The notes below the pieces were generated by a model. It was given only the letters and a program-made list of their open reading frames with translations, did no database searches and was not told the origin of the DNA. A program made the translations under genes and the position numbers. Below, piece after piece: positions 27,230 through 39,013 of a stretch of 64,000 bases of DNA (positions are counted from its first letter, which is position 1; each line of letters opens with the position of its first letter). The DNA is from Avibacterium paragallinarum. Lineage in GTDB: Bacteria > Pseudomonadota > Gammaproteobacteria > Enterobacterales > Pasteurellaceae. The stretch covers positions 109,127 to 173,126 of the forward strand of contig NZ_UGHK01000003.1 in NCBI RefSeq assembly GCF_900450705.1, given 5' to 3'.

Positions 27230-28392
27230 ATGAATAAGATTTTCAAAGTGATTTTTAACCGTGTAACCAATCGTCACGAAGTGGTGTCGGAATTTGCTCG
27301 AAATAGAGTGAAAGCCTCGTCGGGAAGCAGTCAAAGCACCTCAAGTTCTTTCCTTTCTCGCTTTAAACTTTCCACCCTCACCCTGATGTTATTCGGTTTA
27401 AGTGCCACATTGCCGAGTTATGCCGCAAGTTTAGTGATTAACGATACCATACCGAACGCAAATTCAGGCTCAACAAGTTCCAATGATACGGAAACCATAG
27501 AAACCTCAGGCGGTGGCTCATTGCCATCAGATAAATACATTTCCAAAAAATATGCGGGTTATCAAGCGGGGGGCGGAAAAACCGATGTGAGCTATGATCC
27601 TTCCGTGTGGAACACCCCAGATGGCTTTAACGAAAGCATTCACCGCGGTATATTGGGGCCAAACAATTCCGATGCTTCAGCGAGTAACCAGAAAAATTAC
27701 ACGGGAGCAAATGAAAAATATGCCAACTCCGTAGGGACGATTACCATTGGTGGCGGTGAGGAAGGGACAGAAACTCATTCCAGAAATAGTGTGGCTATTG
27801 GGGACGGGGCTTATGCGAAAGGCTCAATTGTATCCGTAAACAAAACCTATTACAGAACAGGAGATGGCGGCTTTTTGCCTTATAACCCTGCTGACCCAAG
27901 CAAGCCAGCAGTAAAAGGGGAGGGTGGAGAATGGATGGGGCCTGCCACCGCATTAGGTTATGCCGCCACTGCCGATGGTTCGGTCGCAACCAGTATCGGT
28001 GCATTCACTAAGGCAAAAGGAAGTGGGGCTGCGGCGTTAGGGCCTTCTTCACAGGCATTAGCAGACGGTGCCTTAGCCGTAGGGAATAAAGCGAAAGCTT
28101 TGGCAGATCGCTCCATTGCCCAAGGGACCGGGGCAAAAGCCACTGCAAAATATGGGGTGGCGATTGGTGACTATGCTCGAGTGGGAGACAGTGAAGAAAT
28201 TAAGCAAAAAGAAAAAGAACTAGAAGAATACGGCTTAAACTATTTTAATGGGATTAAGCCAGACCAGTATACCAAAGACGGCTATGAACGAAAACAACAA
28301 GAACTGAAGGATTTATATAACCAAATCACCAATGCCACAGCCTTAGGTTCAAGTGCAATTGCAACCAGCCGAGGTTCGAGTGCTTTAGCAAC
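27230..28392 (+). pseudogene. Trimeric autotransporter adhesin, N-terminal part (truncated)
   Basis: Begins with the extended signal-peptide region typical of large autotransporters (MNKIFKVIFNRVTNRHEVVSE), then LTLMLFGLSATLPSYAAS as signal core. Residues from about 180 on form YadA/Hia-like head repeats of about 14 residues (NSVAIGDGAYAKGS, ATALGYAATADGS, GALAVGNKAKAL, YGVAIGDYARVG, ATALGSSAIATSRGS). The frame ends thirteen bases after it enters an IS110 scrap (stop at 28405). The stalk and C-terminal membrane anchor are absent, so the fragment cannot be displayed on the surface. Confidence 0.85.
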
Positions 28393-28436
28393 TGTATTCC
28401 GCTAAAAAGCAAAAATACAAATTCGTTAATTAAAGT
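28393..28436 (-). mobile_element. Scrap of an IS110-family element (right end only)
   Basis: Forty-four bases match 8826-8869 with a single difference, including the recombinase stop codon. The rest of the element is replaced by an IS3-family copy. The base pair at the junction and the preceding AGCAAC are the same as in the intact IS110 copy, so both copies used the same half-target. Confidence 0.85.
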
Positions 28437-28492
28437 GATCTGCACCCCAAAAGTTGGACTAAACAACCAACTGATTAAGGTGCAGATTTTTT

Positions 28493-29002
28493 ATGACTAA
28501 ATATACTCAACGTTTCAAACAACAAGTGCTCGACTTTTATCATCAAAATGGAAAAAACCGTTCGCTTACTCGCCAGTATTTTCAGCTTCCCCAAAGCACG
28601 TTAGCACGTTGGATTGCGAAATTTAATCATAATGGAATCAATGGATTAGCTGTGTTAGGTAAAAAACGATGTTATTCTGTTGAGTTTAAATTAAAGGTTA
28701 TTCAAGCTATCAAAAAAGGCCAGTGCTCCGCTGAAGCCGCCTGCTTTCGCTTTGATATCCCCAGTTCAGGGATAATTAGTCAATGGTTGCAACGCTTTGA
28801 AAAACAAGGTATAGATGGGTTATTACTCAAACCTAAAGGTCGTCCAAGTATGAAACTCAACTCACCTAAAATGCCACCAACGCCCAAAACAGAAGAAGAA
28901 CGCTTGCGTTACCGAATTTTGGAATTAGAAGCGGAGAATGCAATGCTAAAAAAGTTGCAGGAACTCAACCAACAAAAAATGCAGAAAAAGCCGTCATCGT
29001 AA
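28493..29002 (+). CDS. IS3-family OrfA, copy 2
   Basis: The 169-residue product is identical to copy 1 in every residue I compared: two helix-turn-helix units plus a C-terminal zipper-like helix. The A AAA AAG slippery site is at the same place near the end of the gene. Confidence 0.88.
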   Translation: MTKYTQRFKQQVLDFYHQNGKNRSLTRQYFQLPQSTLARWIAKFNHNGINGLAVLGKKRCYSVEFKLKVIQAIKKGQCSAEAACFRFDIPSSGIISQWLQRFEKQGIDGLLLKPKGRPSMKLNSPKMPPTPKTEEERLRYRILELEAENAMLKKLQELNQQKMQKKPSS

Positions 29003-29025
29003 ATGCCTTACGCTTGCGTTTCCCG

Positions 29026-29832
29026 TTGGAATTGTTACTCAGGCTAATCGGATTGGCACGCAGTTCGTTCTTTTATCATCTCAAGCCAAAGTCGGATAAA
29101 AATGTAGCGATTTCACAGAAAATAGAGGAAATTTATCGCAAAAATGACGAAAATTATGGTTATCGTCGAATTACCTTGGAATTAAGGAAATACTTGATTA
29201 TCAACCACAAAAGGGGGCAAGCGATAATGCAACGTTTGGGGTTAAAAGGAAAAAGTAAGCAGAAAAAATATCGTTCTTACCAAGGCAAAGTGGGACACAT
29301 TGCCGATAATCTGTTGCAACGGGATTTTACGGCAACGATGCCGAATGAGAAGTGGGTAACGGATATCACCGAGTTCAAATGTGCGGAAGGCAAAGTGTAT
29401 TTATCGCCGATTAAAGACTTGTTTAATAACGAAATTATTGCTTATGATGTGGCGAGAAGTCCGAGTTTTGAGCAGATAACCAGAATGTTGACCCAGGCGG
29501 TGAACCGATTAGCGGGGGAAAAACCGATACTGCATTCCGACCAAGGGTGGCAGTATCAAATGATGGGTTATCGGGAGATATTGAAAAAACACGGTATTAC
29601 GCAAAGTATGTCGAGAAAAGGCAATTGCCTTGATAATGGTGCGATGGAAAGCTTTTTCGGGCGATTGAAGACGGAATGTTACTTTGGCAAGCGGTTTGAA
29701 ACCTTTGAACAGCTTGAAAAAGTGATTCACGAGTACATTCATTACTACAACAATGAGCGTATTCAAGTGAAGCTCAAAGGACTAAACCCTGTGGAATACA
29801 GAACTCAGTCCTTGAATGAAATTAGAATATAG
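29026..29832 (+). CDS. IS3-family OrfB, copy 2
   Basis: Catalytic DDE part ([27 protein letters not shown]) as in copy 1, with a few differences, for example Ser for Asn in [10 protein letters not shown] and Asn for Ser in KGLNPVEYR. Expressed mainly as an OrfAB fusion. Looks intact. Confidence 0.9.
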   Translation: MELLLRLIGLARSSFFYHLKPKSDKNVAISQKIEEIYRKNDENYGYRRITLELRKYLIINHKRGQAIMQRLGLKGKSKQKKYRSYQGKVGHIADNLLQRDFTATMPNEKWVTDITEFKCAEGKVYLSPIKDLFNNEIIAYDVARSPSFEQITRMLTQAVNRLAGEKPILHSDQGWQYQMMGYREILKKHGITQSMSRKGNCLDNGAMESFFGRLKTECYFGKRFETFEQLEKVIHEYIHYYNNERIQVKLKGLNPVEYRTQSLNEIRI

Positions 29833-30016
29833 TCTAACTTTTTGGGGGCAGATCAATCGCTTGCCTTTTTTATTTATTCTAAAAATAAAGTGCGGTAAGA
29901 AATTCGTGGTTTTTTCTAAGAAGTTCTATGATGATTTTGGCTTGTGGTTATAAATTTAAAGAGAAATTGTGCTAGAATAGTACCGTTTTTTGTCAGTGGA
30001 TTTTATAGGTTAACAA

Positions 30017-31099
30017 ATGAAACCCTCTATTATTAGTAAATTAGATAGCTTAAATGAACGCCACGAAGAGCTTGAAGCACTATTGGGCGATGCTTCAGTG
30101 ATTAGCGATCAAGAGAAATTTCGTGCCTATTCAAAAGAATATGCACAGCTTGAAGACGTAGTGAAATGCTTTGCACGTTGGAAACAGCTGAATAGCAATA
30201 TGGAAGAAGCCCAATTATTGCTCGATGATCCGAGTATGCGTGAAATGGCACAAGAAGAAATTGAAGAATGTAAAGCCGAAATTGAGCAAGTGGAAGCACA
30301 ATTGCAAATTTTATTACTGCCGAAAGATCCTAACGATGAATATAACTGCTATTTAGAAATCCGTGCAGGAACGGGCGGTGATGAAGCAGGGATTTTCGCA
30401 GGAGATTTATTCCGTATGTATAGCCGCTATGCAGAAAGTAAGCGTTGGCGTGTGGAAATGCTCAGTGCCAATGAAAGCGAACAGGGCGGTTATAAAGAAG
30501 TGATCGTCAAAATCAGCGGCGAAAATGTATATGGTCAGTTAAAATTTGAATCAGGTGGGCACCGAGTTCAACGTGTGCCAAAAACGGAATCGCAAGGGCG
30601 TATTCATACTTCCGCTTGTACCGTGGCGGTAATGCCAGAATTGCCAGAAAGCGAATTGCCAGAAATTAACCCAGCAGATTTGCGCATTGATACTTATCGT
30701 TCATCGGGCGCAGGAGGTCAGCACGTTAATACTACCGATTCAGCGGTGCGAATCACCCATATTCCAACAGGCATTGTGGTGGAATGCCAAGAAGAGCGTT
30801 CACAACATAAAAACAAAGCCAAAGCAATGTCCGTGCTAGCTTCTCGCATTGTGCAAGCTGAACAAGAAAAACTTGCCGCAGAACAAGCGGATACACGCCG
30901 TAATTTACTGGGTTCGGGTGATCGTTCAGATAAAATCCGTACTTATAACTACCCGCAAGGGCGTGTTACGGATCATCGCATTAACCTTACGATTTATCGT
31001 TTAGATGAAGTGATGAATGGCAAAATGGATGAATTAATCCAACCGATTATTACCGAATATCAAGCTGATCAATTAGCTGCATTGTCTGATCAGGGATAG
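30017..31099 (+). CDS. prfA: Peptide chain release factor 1
   Basis: Recognises UAA and UAG stops and triggers peptide release. The 360-residue protein has the GGQ motif in [17 protein letters not shown] (Gly-Gly-Gln near residue 235) that reaches the peptidyl-transferase centre, and the class I release-factor signature [16 protein letters not shown] near 115-130. TAGGTTAACA lies before the ATG. The second IS3 copy ends 162 bases upstream, so the native promoter region may have been altered. Confidence 0.96.
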   Translation: MKPSIISKLDSLNERHEELEALLGDASVISDQEKFRAYSKEYAQLEDVVKCFARWKQLNSNMEEAQLLLDDPSMREMAQEEIEECKAEIEQVEAQLQILLLPKDPNDEYNCYLEIRAGTGGDEAGIFAGDLFRMYSRYAESKRWRVEMLSANESEQGGYKEVIVKISGENVYGQLKFESGGHRVQRVPKTESQGRIHTSACTVAVMPELPESELPEINPADLRIDTYRSSGAGGQHVNTTDSAVRITHIPTGIVVECQEERSQHKNKAKAMSVLASRIVQAEQEKLAAEQADTRRNLLGSGDRSDKIRTYNYPQGRVTDHRINLTIYRLDEVMNGKMDELIQPIITEYQADQLAALSDQG

Positions 31100-31214
31100 A
31101 TACTTAAAGACTAAAAAGGTAGTGGAATTACATTATCTTTTTAGTTTTATTTAACTGTGAAGAACACAATCAAAACAGCAAATTTAAGTTCATTAGAATA
31201 ATATAGATATACTT

Positions 31215-31290
<76 letters not shown>

Positions 31291-31392
31291 ATATTTCGTA
31301 AAGAACGAGGCGTATTATACGAAAATTTTTTTATCTCGCAAGGGGAAGAATAAAAAAATAATTCACTTGCTTGGTTTTTGATCAGAAAGCCA

Positions 31393-31421
31393 CTATCCTC
31401 CGCTTTTTTTATGGAGGATAG
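31393..31421. terminator. Hairpin after orn
   Basis: CTATCCTCC and GGAGGATAG pair around an 11-base T-rich loop just past the orn stop. The T-run lies in the loop and not after the stem, so termination strength is uncertain. Confidence 0.5.
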
Positions 31422-31428
31422 GGGGAGG

Positions 31429-31977
31429 TTAAGGAGCTTTGATGAAATGTTCTCTATAAAAGGCAAGCTCAGCGATAGATTCGCGAATATCATCTAATGC
31501 AAGATGTGTATTTTTTTTGCTGAAGTTGTTGAGGATTTCAGGATTCCAACGGGAGGCAAGTTCCTTTAATGTGCTGACATCAAGATGACGGTAGTGGAAA
31601 TATTCCGCTAAATCAGGCATATATTTAAACAAGAAGCGTTTATCTTGTGCTACGCTGTTGCCGCAAATAGGCGATGCCCCTTTGGGAACCCATTTTTTAA
31701 GGAAATCAAGGGTTTGCAATTCCGCGGCACGTTCGTTGAGTTTGCTTTGTTTCACCCGTTCAATCAAGCCATTTTCGCGGTGAGTTTTTTGACACCAATC
31801 GCTCATTTTTGCGAGCAAGCTGTCGGGTTGGTGAATGGCAAGCACAGGGCCTTCGGCAAGGATATTGAGATCTTTATCGGTTACAATGGTAGCAATTTCA
31901 ATGATTCGTTCTTTTTCGGGATCTAACCCCGTCATTTCTAAATCAATCCAAATAAGATTTTGTTTATCTAACTGCAT
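31429..31977 (-). CDS. orn: Oligoribonuclease
   Basis: A 182-residue DEDDh exonuclease that degrades two- to five-base RNA fragments (including pGpG) to mononucleotides. Catalytic residues are visible: Asp and Glu in [12 protein letters not shown] (residues 12 and 14), Asp in [10 protein letters not shown] (about 110), and His/Asp in [15 protein letters not shown] (about 157-162). GGATAA precedes the ATG. Divergent from rsgA with about 70 bases between, the same pairing as in many gamma-proteobacteria. Confidence 0.96.
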   Translation of the reverse strand: MQLDKQNLIWIDLEMTGLDPEKERIIEIATIVTDKDLNILAEGPVLAIHQPDSLLAKMSDWCQKTHRENGLIERVKQSKLNERAAELQTLDFLKKWVPKGASPICGNSVAQDKRFLFKYMPDLAEYFHYRHLDVSTLKELASRWNPEILNNFSKKNTHLALDDIRESIAELAFYREHFIKAP

Positions 31978-32048
31978 AAGTTATCCTATAATTTGTGTTA
32001 ATTTTGAATATTTTAACTGAAAACTAACCGCACTTTAAGGATTTATCG

Positions 32049-33107
32049 TTGAACAAACAGAAATTAACCCACAATCAACAGCGTCGAATTAAATCAAATA
32101 ATGTGAGAGCCTTGCAACGCCATAAACTCAAAATGAAAAAAGAAATTGAATGGCAAGATGAGATGCTTGGTCCAACACAAGAGGGAACGGTCGTTACGCG
32201 TTATTCTGTCCACGCCGATGTGGAAGACGAGCAAGGACAAATTTATCGTTGTAATTTACGCCGTACGCTATCTAATTTAGTCGTGGGCGATAAGGTCATT
32301 TGGCGAAAAGGTAATGAGCAATTACAAGGGGTTAGCGGAGTGATTGAAGCTATTCATCCGCGTAAAAATGAAATTACTCGTCCTGATTATTACGATGGTT
32401 TGAAAGTGATTGCGGCGAATATTGACCGAATTATTATTGTGTCAGCGGTTGTGCCAGAGCTTTCGTTGAACATTATTGATCGCTATTTGGTGGTTTGTGA
32501 AAATGCCAATATTCCCGCGGTGATTTTATTGAATAAAGTGGATTTATTGTCCGAAGAACAGCGTCAGCAGGTTGAAACGCAGTTGAAAATTTATCAAGAC
32601 ATTGGCTATCAAACGATGATGATTTCTGCCAAAACGGGAAAACATATGCAGGATCTGACCACACTTTTATCGTCGGGAACCTCTATTTTTGTTGGGCAGT
32701 CTGGGGTTGGGAAATCCAGTTTGATTAACGCGATTTTGCCTGAAGTGAATGCACAAGTGGGCGAGGTGAGCGAGCTGTCGGGGCTAGGCAAACATACAAC
32801 CACGTCATCACGGCTTTATCATTTGCCACAAGGTGGAGATTTAATTGATTCACCTGGTATTCGTGAATTTGGTTTGTGGCATTTAAATGCGGAGCAAATT
32901 ACGAAAGGTTATCGTGAGTTTCAATACTTTTTAGGGACTTGCAAATTTAGAGATTGTAAACATTTAAACGATCCTGGATGTGCTTTGAAAGAAGCTGTTG
33001 AAAAGGGCAAAATTCATCCAATTCGCTTTAATAATTATCATAATTTAATTGAAAGCTTGTCTAATATTAAAGGAAATAGGCACTTCGTTATTCAAGATAA
33101 TGGTTAA
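32049..33107 (+). CDS. rsgA: Small-subunit ribosome biogenesis GTPase RsgA
   Basis: A 352-residue circularly permuted GTPase that assists late 30S maturation. The order is an N-terminal OB domain, then G4 (LLNKVD), G5 (SAKTG), G1 ([13 protein letters not shown]), G2-like (HTTTSSRLY) and G3 ([11 protein letters not shown]), then a zinc domain with [14 protein letters not shown]. The start is TTG at 32049 after AAGGA; the first ATG in frame would remove conserved N-terminal residues. Confidence 0.94.
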   Translation: MNKQKLTHNQQRRIKSNNVRALQRHKLKMKKEIEWQDEMLGPTQEGTVVTRYSVHADVEDEQGQIYRCNLRRTLSNLVVGDKVIWRKGNEQLQGVSGVIEAIHPRKNEITRPDYYDGLKVIAANIDRIIIVSAVVPELSLNIIDRYLVVCENANIPAVILLNKVDLLSEEQRQQVETQLKIYQDIGYQTMMISAKTGKHMQDLTTLLSSGTSIFVGQSGVGKSSLINAILPEVNAQVGEVSELSGLGKHTTTSSRLYHLPQGGDLIDSPGIREFGLWHLNAEQITKGYREFQYFLGTCKFRDCKHLNDPGCALKEAVEKGKIHPIRFNNYHNLIESLSNIKGNRHFVIQDNG

Positions 33108-33329
33108 ATAAAGGTTAATGATCGCATAAAAAAACGTCGTCTTGGGCTATTTTTTGTGATTTAGTTCAAATTTTATGTTGATTAGGGTTGATTATTCTCT
33201 CGTTAAGTTTAATACTACGTCGAGATTTATTTTGAATAATGAAATAAATACAAAAATTAAGCAATATTGTAATGTGTTTAATTTTAAAATGACACTTATA
33301 TAAAAACAATTTATCAAGAGGATTTTACT
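33108..33329 (+). promoter_or_regulatory. Upstream region of the PTS operon
   Basis: About 220 AT-rich bases without a gene. TTTTTGTGATTTAGTTCAAATTTT near 33150-33172 has one good CRP half-site (TGTGA) and a weak second half, the kind of site that controls ptsHI-crr in relatives. The promoter position is not resolved. Confidence 0.35.
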
Positions 33330-33587
33330 ATGTACTCAAAAGATGTTGAAATTACTGCTCCAAATGGTCTACATACTCGTCCAGCGGCACAGTTTGTAAA
33401 AGAGGCAAAAGCATTTGCTTCAGATATTACAGTAACTTCTGGTGGAAAAAGTGCAAGTGCGAAAAGCCTTTTCAAATTACAAACTCTAGGTTTAACTCAA
33501 GGTACAGTGATCACAATTTCTGCTGAAGGTGAAGATGAGCAAAAAGCAGTAGATCACCTAGTTGCGTTGATTCCTACATTAGAATAA
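33330..33587 (+). CDS. ptsH: Phosphocarrier protein HPr
   Basis: The 85-residue small phosphocarrier of the sugar phosphotransferase system. It accepts phosphate from enzyme I on His15 (GLHTRPAA) and passes it to IIA domains. Ser46 (SAKSLFKL) is at the regulatory position used in Gram-positive bacteria. GAGG lies before the start. First gene of ptsH-ptsI-crr. Confidence 0.97.
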   Translation: MYSKDVEITAPNGLHTRPAAQFVKEAKAFASDITVTSGGKSASAKSLFKLQTLGLTQGTVITISAEGEDEQKAVDHLVALIPTLE

Positions 33588-33684
33588 TTTGAATTTAGCC
33601 ACAGATATTTGCTGATATAGCCTATTTGTGGCTATTCTTTTATTTAATGTACTTCGTATTTATTTTTTAGTTCGGAAGGTTATT

Positions 33685-35412
33685 ATGATTTCAGGTATTC
33701 CAGCGTCCCCCGGTATCGTATTTGGTAAAGCTCTTGTTTTAAAAGAGGAAAAAATTGTTCTTGATACCCAAAAAATTCAAGATGATCAAATTGAAGCGGA
33801 AGTTGAACGTTTCTATGCTGGTAGAAATGCCGCAGTAGAGCAACTTACTGCGATTAAAGATCGGGCTTATGCTTCGTTAGGTGAAGAAAAAGCAGCAATC
33901 TTTGAAGGTCATCTAATGATTTTAGAAGATGAAGAGTTGGAAGAGGAAATCATTGATTATCTTCGTTCAAATAAAGTGAATGCAGGCGTTGCGGCGAGTA
34001 CCATTATTGCTCAACAAGTGGCAATGCTATCAGAAATTGATGATGAATACCTAAAAGAACGTGCGGGAGATATTCAAGATATTGGGAATCGTTTGATAAA
34101 AAATATTTTAGGTATGAAGATCGTTGATCTTGGTGAGATTAATGAAGAAGCAATTTTAGTTGCCTATGATTTAACGCCTTCAGAAACTGCACAGCTAAAT
34201 CTTGATAAAGTATTAGGTTTTATTACTGATATTGGTGGACGCACTTCACATACTTCCATTATGGCTCGTTCTTTAGAGCTTCCTGCAATTGTTGGAACGA
34301 ATACGGTTACCCAACAAGTCAATACGGGAGATTTCTTAATTCTTGATGCAGTGAATAATCAGGTCTATATCAATCCAACACAGGAAGAAATTGATCGTTT
34401 AAGAAAACTAGAGCAACAATTGAAAGAGGAAAAAGAAGAGTTATCGAAATTAAAAGATTTACCAGCCTTAACATTAGATGGGCACCGTGTCGATGTGGTG
34501 GCGAATATTGGGACAATCCGAGATATAGATGGTGCAGAGCGTAATGGTGCCGAAGGGGTAGGACTATATCGTACCGAATTTCTCTTTATGGATCGTGATC
34601 AGCTTCCGACAGAAGAAGAACAATTTATTGCTTATAAAGAAGTAGTTGAAGCGATGAATGGCCGCTTAGTGGTATTAAGAACAATGGATATTGGTGGCGA
34701 TAAAGAGTTACCTTACTTAAATCTTCCAAAAGAAATGAATCCATTCTTAGGTTGGCGTGCAATTCGTATTGCATTAGATCGTAAAGAAATTTTACACGCT
34801 CAATTAAGAGCGGTATTAAGAGCATCGGCTTTCGGTAAATTGGCTGTAATGTTCCCAATGATTATTTCTGTGGAAGAAATTCGAGCATTAAAAGCAGAAA
34901 TTGCTTTATTGAAAGAACAATTACGCAATGAAGGAAAAGCGTTTGATGAAAATATTCAAATTGGTGTAATGGTAGAAACGCCATCAGCCGCAGTGAATGC
35001 GAAATTCTTGGCGAAAGAAGTGGACTTCTTTAGTATTGGTACAAATGACTTAACCCAATATACTTTAGCGGTAGATCGTGGTAATGAATTAATTTCTCAC
35101 CTTTATAATCCAATGACACCATCTGTGCTTAACTTAATTAAGCAAGTAATTGATGCTTCACACGCTGAAGGGAAGTGGACAGGAATGTGTGGAGAACTTG
35201 CTGGTGATGAAAAAGCGACATTATTATTACTTGGTATGGGATTAGATGAATTTAGTATGAGTGCGATTTCTGTACCTAGAATTAAGAAATTAATTCGTAA
35301 TGTAAATTATCAGGATGCAAAAGTACTGGCTGAGGCTGCTTTGGAACAACCAACAGCAGCAGATATTGAAAGATTGGTAACCGATTTTTTAGTGGAAAAA
35401 GCGTTAAACTAA
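33685..35412 (+). CDS. ptsI: PTS enzyme I (phosphoenolpyruvate-protein phosphotransferase)
   Basis: A 575-residue enzyme that takes phosphate from phosphoenolpyruvate onto its active His in [13 protein letters not shown] (about residue 190) and gives it to HPr. The C-terminal PEP-binding domain has [12 protein letters not shown], the catalytic Cys region [13 protein letters not shown] and [16 protein letters not shown]. The frame is open 19 codons upstream, but the ATG at 33685 follows GGAAGG and gives the family start [11 protein letters not shown]. Second gene of the operon. Confidence 0.97.
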   Translation: MISGIPASPGIVFGKALVLKEEKIVLDTQKIQDDQIEAEVERFYAGRNAAVEQLTAIKDRAYASLGEEKAAIFEGHLMILEDEELEEEIIDYLRSNKVNAGVAASTIIAQQVAMLSEIDDEYLKERAGDIQDIGNRLIKNILGMKIVDLGEINEEAILVAYDLTPSETAQLNLDKVLGFITDIGGRTSHTSIMARSLELPAIVGTNTVTQQVNTGDFLILDAVNNQVYINPTQEEIDRLRKLEQQLKEEKEELSKLKDLPALTLDGHRVDVVANIGTIRDIDGAERNGAEGVGLYRTEFLFMDRDQLPTEEEQFIAYKEVVEAMNGRLVVLRTMDIGGDKELPYLNLPKEMNPFLGWRAIRIALDRKEILHAQLRAVLRASAFGKLAVMFPMIISVEEIRALKAEIALLKEQLRNEGKAFDENIQIGVMVETPSAAVNAKFLAKEVDFFSIGTNDLTQYTLAVDRGNELISHLYNPMTPSVLNLIKQVIDASHAEGKWTGMCGELAGDEKATLLLLGMGLDEFSMSAISVPRIKKLIRNVNYQDAKVLAEAALEQPTAADIERLVTDFLVEKALN

Positions 35413-35474
35413 ATACCAATTATTCAGATTTTGGGATAGAATAGCTCAACTATCTATCTAGTAGGAGACTAAAA

Positions 35475-35975
35475 ATGGGTTTTTTTGATAAATTATTTGG
35501 TTCAAAAAATAGTAAAACAGTTGAAGTAGAAATATATGCACCGCTTTCTGGTGAGATTGTAAATATTGAAGATGTGCCTGATGTTGTTTTCTCTGAAAAA
35601 ATAGTAGGTGATGGGGTTGCAATTCGCCCGACAGGTAATAAGCTTGTGGCTCCTGTTGATGGTGTGGTAGGGAAAATCTTTGAAACAAATCACGCATTTT
35701 CAATGGAATCAGAAGATGGTGTTGAATTATTCGTACACTTCGGTATTGATACTGTTGAACTTAAAGGGGAAGGCTTTATTCGCGTTGCTGACGAAGGTCA
35801 AAAAGTAAAGCGTGGTGATACCATCATTGAGCTTGATTTAGAAGTATTAGAATCTAAAGCTAAATCAGTACTTACTCCAGTAGTGATATCAAATATGGAT
35901 GAGATTAGCCATATTGAGAAGAAGACGGGGGAAGTGATTGCGGGCGAATCTATTATACTTATTCTAAAAAAATAG
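35475..35975 (+). CDS. crr: Glucose-specific PTS component IIA
   Basis: A 166-residue IIA-Glc: phosphate passes to His88 ([10 protein letters not shown]), with His73 (ETNHAFS) beside it in the active site. In enteric bacteria it also controls adenylate cyclase and blocks other sugar permeases (inducer exclusion). The N-terminal amphipathic helix [11 protein letters not shown] is the usual membrane-contacting tail. A strong terminator closes the operon. Confidence 0.96.
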   Translation: MGFFDKLFGSKNSKTVEVEIYAPLSGEIVNIEDVPDVVFSEKIVGDGVAIRPTGNKLVAPVDGVVGKIFETNHAFSMESEDGVELFVHFGIDTVELKGEGFIRVADEGQKVKRGDTIIELDLEVLESKAKSVLTPVVISNMDEISHIEKKTGEVIAGESIILILKK

Positions 35976-35988
35976 AAACTCTAGTACG

Positions 35989-36022
35989 GAAAACCCATTT
36001 ATTGATATAAATGGGTTTTTTC
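35989..36022 (+). terminator. Terminator of ptsH-ptsI-crr
   Basis: AAAACCCATTTAT and ATAAATGGGTTTT form a long stem with a short loop, ending in a T-run. Confidence 0.9.
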
Positions 36023-36299
36023 TTATCTTACACAAATAATACTAATATTGACTATTTTATTTTTAAACAAGGAGTTATTGAGTACTTTTATTGTAATTGA
36101 TCCTGATATTTCATTCCTAATTTTCCAAAATTTTTAAATTTCAACAAAACTCATATATTTTATTAATTTTGTTAATTATTTGTAAACGCCTTTTAATAGT
36201 TGTAGAATAGGTAGGTTATAAGTATTTAATTATCTATTCGTTGTTTAGCTTTCCTAAGAGACTAAACTTAACTTTAACTTGATAAATAAGGAAAAGACT

Positions 36300-38963
36300 A
36301 TGTCAGAAATGTTAACAAATGACGTAGATCCGATCGAAACCAATGATTGGTTATTAGCGATCGACTCAGTAATTCGTGAAGAAGGTGTTGAAAGAGCACA
36401 GTTTATTATCGAGCAATTAATGCAACACGCTCGAGCTAATTCTGTTTCTTTACCAACAGGGGTAACAACGGATTATATTAATACTATCCCTACTTCAGAA
36501 GAGCCAAATTATCCAGGAAATTTAGATTTAGAACGCCGTATTCGTGGTGCGATTCGTTGGAATGCGATTATGATGGTATTACGAGCATCTAAAAAAGATT
36601 TAGAGCTTGGTGGACATATGTCTTCATTCCAATCTTCAGCAACCATTTATGAAGTTTGCTTTAACCATTTCTTTAAAGCGCGTACAGAAAAAAATGGCGG
36701 AGATTTAGTTTTCTTCCAAGGTCATATTTCTCCGGGGATTTATGCCCGTGCATTCTTAGAAGGACGTTTAACAGAAGAGCAACTTGACAACTTCCGCCAA
36801 GAAGTTCACGGCAAAGGGCTTTCTTCTTATCCGCACCCTAAACTAATGCCTGAATTCTGGCAATTCCCAACCGTATCTATGGGATTAGGTCCATTGAATG
36901 CCATTTATCAAGCACGTTTCTTAAAATACTTACATCATCGTGGCTTGAAAGACACCGCTGACCAAACCGTTTACGCTTTCTTAGGCGATGGCGAAATGGA
37001 CGAAGTGGAATCTCGTGGTGGACTTGCGTTTGCAGCACGTGAGAAATTAGATAACTTAGTTTTCGTGATCAACTGTAACTTACAACGCTTAGACGGCCCT
37101 GTAACAGGTAACGGCAAAATCATTCAAGAATTAGAAGCTCAATTCAACGGCTGTGGTTGGGAAGTGATTAAAGTGATTTGGGGTCGCCGTTGGGATCGTT
37201 TATTACAACGTGATACCTCAGGCAAATTATTACAATTAATGATGGAAGTGGTTGATGGTGACTATCAAACCTTTAAATCTAAAGATGGTGCTTACGTTCG
37301 CAAACACTTCTTCGGTCGTTATCCTGAAACTGAAGCTTTAGTGGCAGAAATGACAGATGATGAAATCTGGGCATTAAACCGTGGTGGCCACGATCCATTA
37401 AAAGTTTTTGCTGCATTCAATAAAGCAAAACAAGTTAAAGATAAACCTGTCGTGTTATTAGTGAAAACCGTAAAAGGCTACGGTATGGGTGAGTCAGCCG
37501 AAGGTAAAAATATCGCACACCAAGTGAAGAAAATGGATATGTCGGGTGTTAAACACGTTCGTGACCGTTTCAATATCGCTGTGTCTGATGAAGATATTGA
37601 GAAACTGCCTTACATTAAATTTGAAGAAGGTTCTGAGGAATACAAGTATCTTCACGAACGCCGTCAAGCATTAAATGGTTATGTGCCAACTCGTTCACCA
37701 CGTTTCAGCCAAGCACTTGAAGTGCCAGCATTAGAAGAGTTTGCACAACTATTTGAAGCACAATCTCGTCCGATTTCAACCACAATGGCGTTTGTGCGTT
37801 CATTAAATGTATTGCTGAAAAATAAATCTGTTGGTAAACACATTGTGCCAATTTTGGCTGATGAAGCTCGTACTTTCGGTATGGAAGGTTTATTCCGTCA
37901 AATCGGTATTTATAATCCACACGGTCAAAACTACACCCCACAAGATCGCGAGCAAGTGGCTTATTATCGTGAAGCCATTGATGGTCAAGTGTTACAAGAA
38001 GGGATCAACGAACAAGGGGCAACCGCGTCTTGGATCGCGGCGGCCACTTCATACAGCACAAACGATGTACCAATGATCCCATTCTTTGTGTACTACTCAA
38101 TGTTTGGTTTCCAACGTGTAGGTGATTTAATGTGGTTAGCAGGTGATCAACGTGCACGTGGCTTTATGATTGGCGGAACTTCAGGTCGAACCACCTTAAA
38201 TGGTGAAGGGTTACAACACGAAGATGGTCATAGCCACATTCAATCCGCAGTGATTCCAAATTGTATCTCTTACGATCCTGCATTCGCGTTTGAAGTGCCT
38301 GTTATTATCCAAGACGGTATTCGCCGTATGTATGGCCCAGAGCAAGAAGACGTGTATTACTACATCACCACCTTGAACGAAACCTATGACCAGCCGGCAA
38401 TGCCGAAAGGGGCTGAAGAAGGTATCCGCAAAGGTATTTATAAATTTGAAACCGTAACAGGTCAAGGCAAAGGTAAGGTGCAACTATTAGGTTCTGGTGC
38501 GATTTTACGCCACGTTCGCGAAGCAGCGAAATTATTAGCCGATGACTTTGGCGTGACTTCAGATGTATATAGCGTAACTTCATTTACTGAAGTAGCGCGT
38601 GATGGTGCAGATGTAGAGCGCTGGAACTTATTACACCCTGAAGCAGAGCCAAGAACTGCATACATTGCTCAAGTGATGAATGATGCACCAGCCGTGGCTG
38701 CAACAGATTACATCAAACTTTATGCAGAGCAAGTGCGTGCATTTGTTCCAGCGCAAAGCTATCGCGTTTTAGGTACTGACGGTTTCGGTCGCTCAGATAG
38801 CCGCGAAAACTTACGCGAACACTTTGAAGTAAATGCACATTATGTTGTGGTTGCAGCCTTAGCTGAGCTAGTTAAACAAGGTATCTTTGACAAGAAAGTT
38901 GTGGCTGAAGCGATTGCAAAATATGGCATTGACGCGGATAAAATTAATCCACTTTACGCATAA
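36300..38963 (+). CDS. aceE: Pyruvate dehydrogenase E1 component (homodimeric)
   Basis: An 887-residue thiamine-diphosphate enzyme that decarboxylates pyruvate and acetylates the lipoyl arm of E2. The thiamine-diphosphate signature [17 protein letters not shown] ... [16 protein letters not shown] is near residues 230-270. [14 protein letters not shown] and [14 protein letters not shown] are further typical stretches. The start at 36300 follows AAGGA. About 280 AT-rich bases upstream, after the PTS terminator, probably hold its promoter. First gene of aceE-aceF-lpdA. Confidence 0.97.
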   Translation: MSEMLTNDVDPIETNDWLLAIDSVIREEGVERAQFIIEQLMQHARANSVSLPTGVTTDYINTIPTSEEPNYPGNLDLERRIRGAIRWNAIMMVLRASKKDLELGGHMSSFQSSATIYEVCFNHFFKARTEKNGGDLVFFQGHISPGIYARAFLEGRLTEEQLDNFRQEVHGKGLSSYPHPKLMPEFWQFPTVSMGLGPLNAIYQARFLKYLHHRGLKDTADQTVYAFLGDGEMDEVESRGGLAFAAREKLDNLVFVINCNLQRLDGPVTGNGKIIQELEAQFNGCGWEVIKVIWGRRWDRLLQRDTSGKLLQLMMEVVDGDYQTFKSKDGAYVRKHFFGRYPETEALVAEMTDDEIWALNRGGHDPLKVFAAFNKAKQVKDKPVVLLVKTVKGYGMGESAEGKNIAHQVKKMDMSGVKHVRDRFNIAVSDEDIEKLPYIKFEEGSEEYKYLHERRQALNGYVPTRSPRFSQALEVPALEEFAQLFEAQSRPISTTMAFVRSLNVLLKNKSVGKHIVPILADEARTFGMEGLFRQIGIYNPHGQNYTPQDREQVAYYREAIDGQVLQEGINEQGATASWIAAATSYSTNDVPMIPFFVYYSMFGFQRVGDLMWLAGDQRARGFMIGGTSGRTTLNGEGLQHEDGHSHIQSAVIPNCISYDPAFAFEVPVIIQDGIRRMYGPEQEDVYYYITTLNETYDQPAMPKGAEEGIRKGIYKFETVTGQGKGKVQLLGSGAILRHVREAAKLLADDFGVTSDVYSVTSFTEVARDGADVERWNLLHPEAEPRTAYIAQVMNDAPAVAATDYIKLYAEQVRAFVPAQSYRVLGTDGFGRSDSRENLREHFEVNAHYVVVAALAELVKQGIFDKKVVAEAIAKYGIDADKINPLYA

Positions 38964-39013
38964 TTAACATCGCTCCCCTTACTTTGGTTGGGGGAGTTTT
39001 GAGGAAAAAGAAA

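Larger units (their letters stand above)
28437..29854 (+). mobile_element. IS3-family insertion sequence, copy 2
   Basis: 1418 bp, same length and direction as copy 1, with the same ends. The flanks differ (AAGT on the left, AATC on the right), so there is no target duplication. Together with the missing remainder of IS110 and of the adhesin gene this points to a deletion that started at the IS3 end. Confidence 0.92.
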
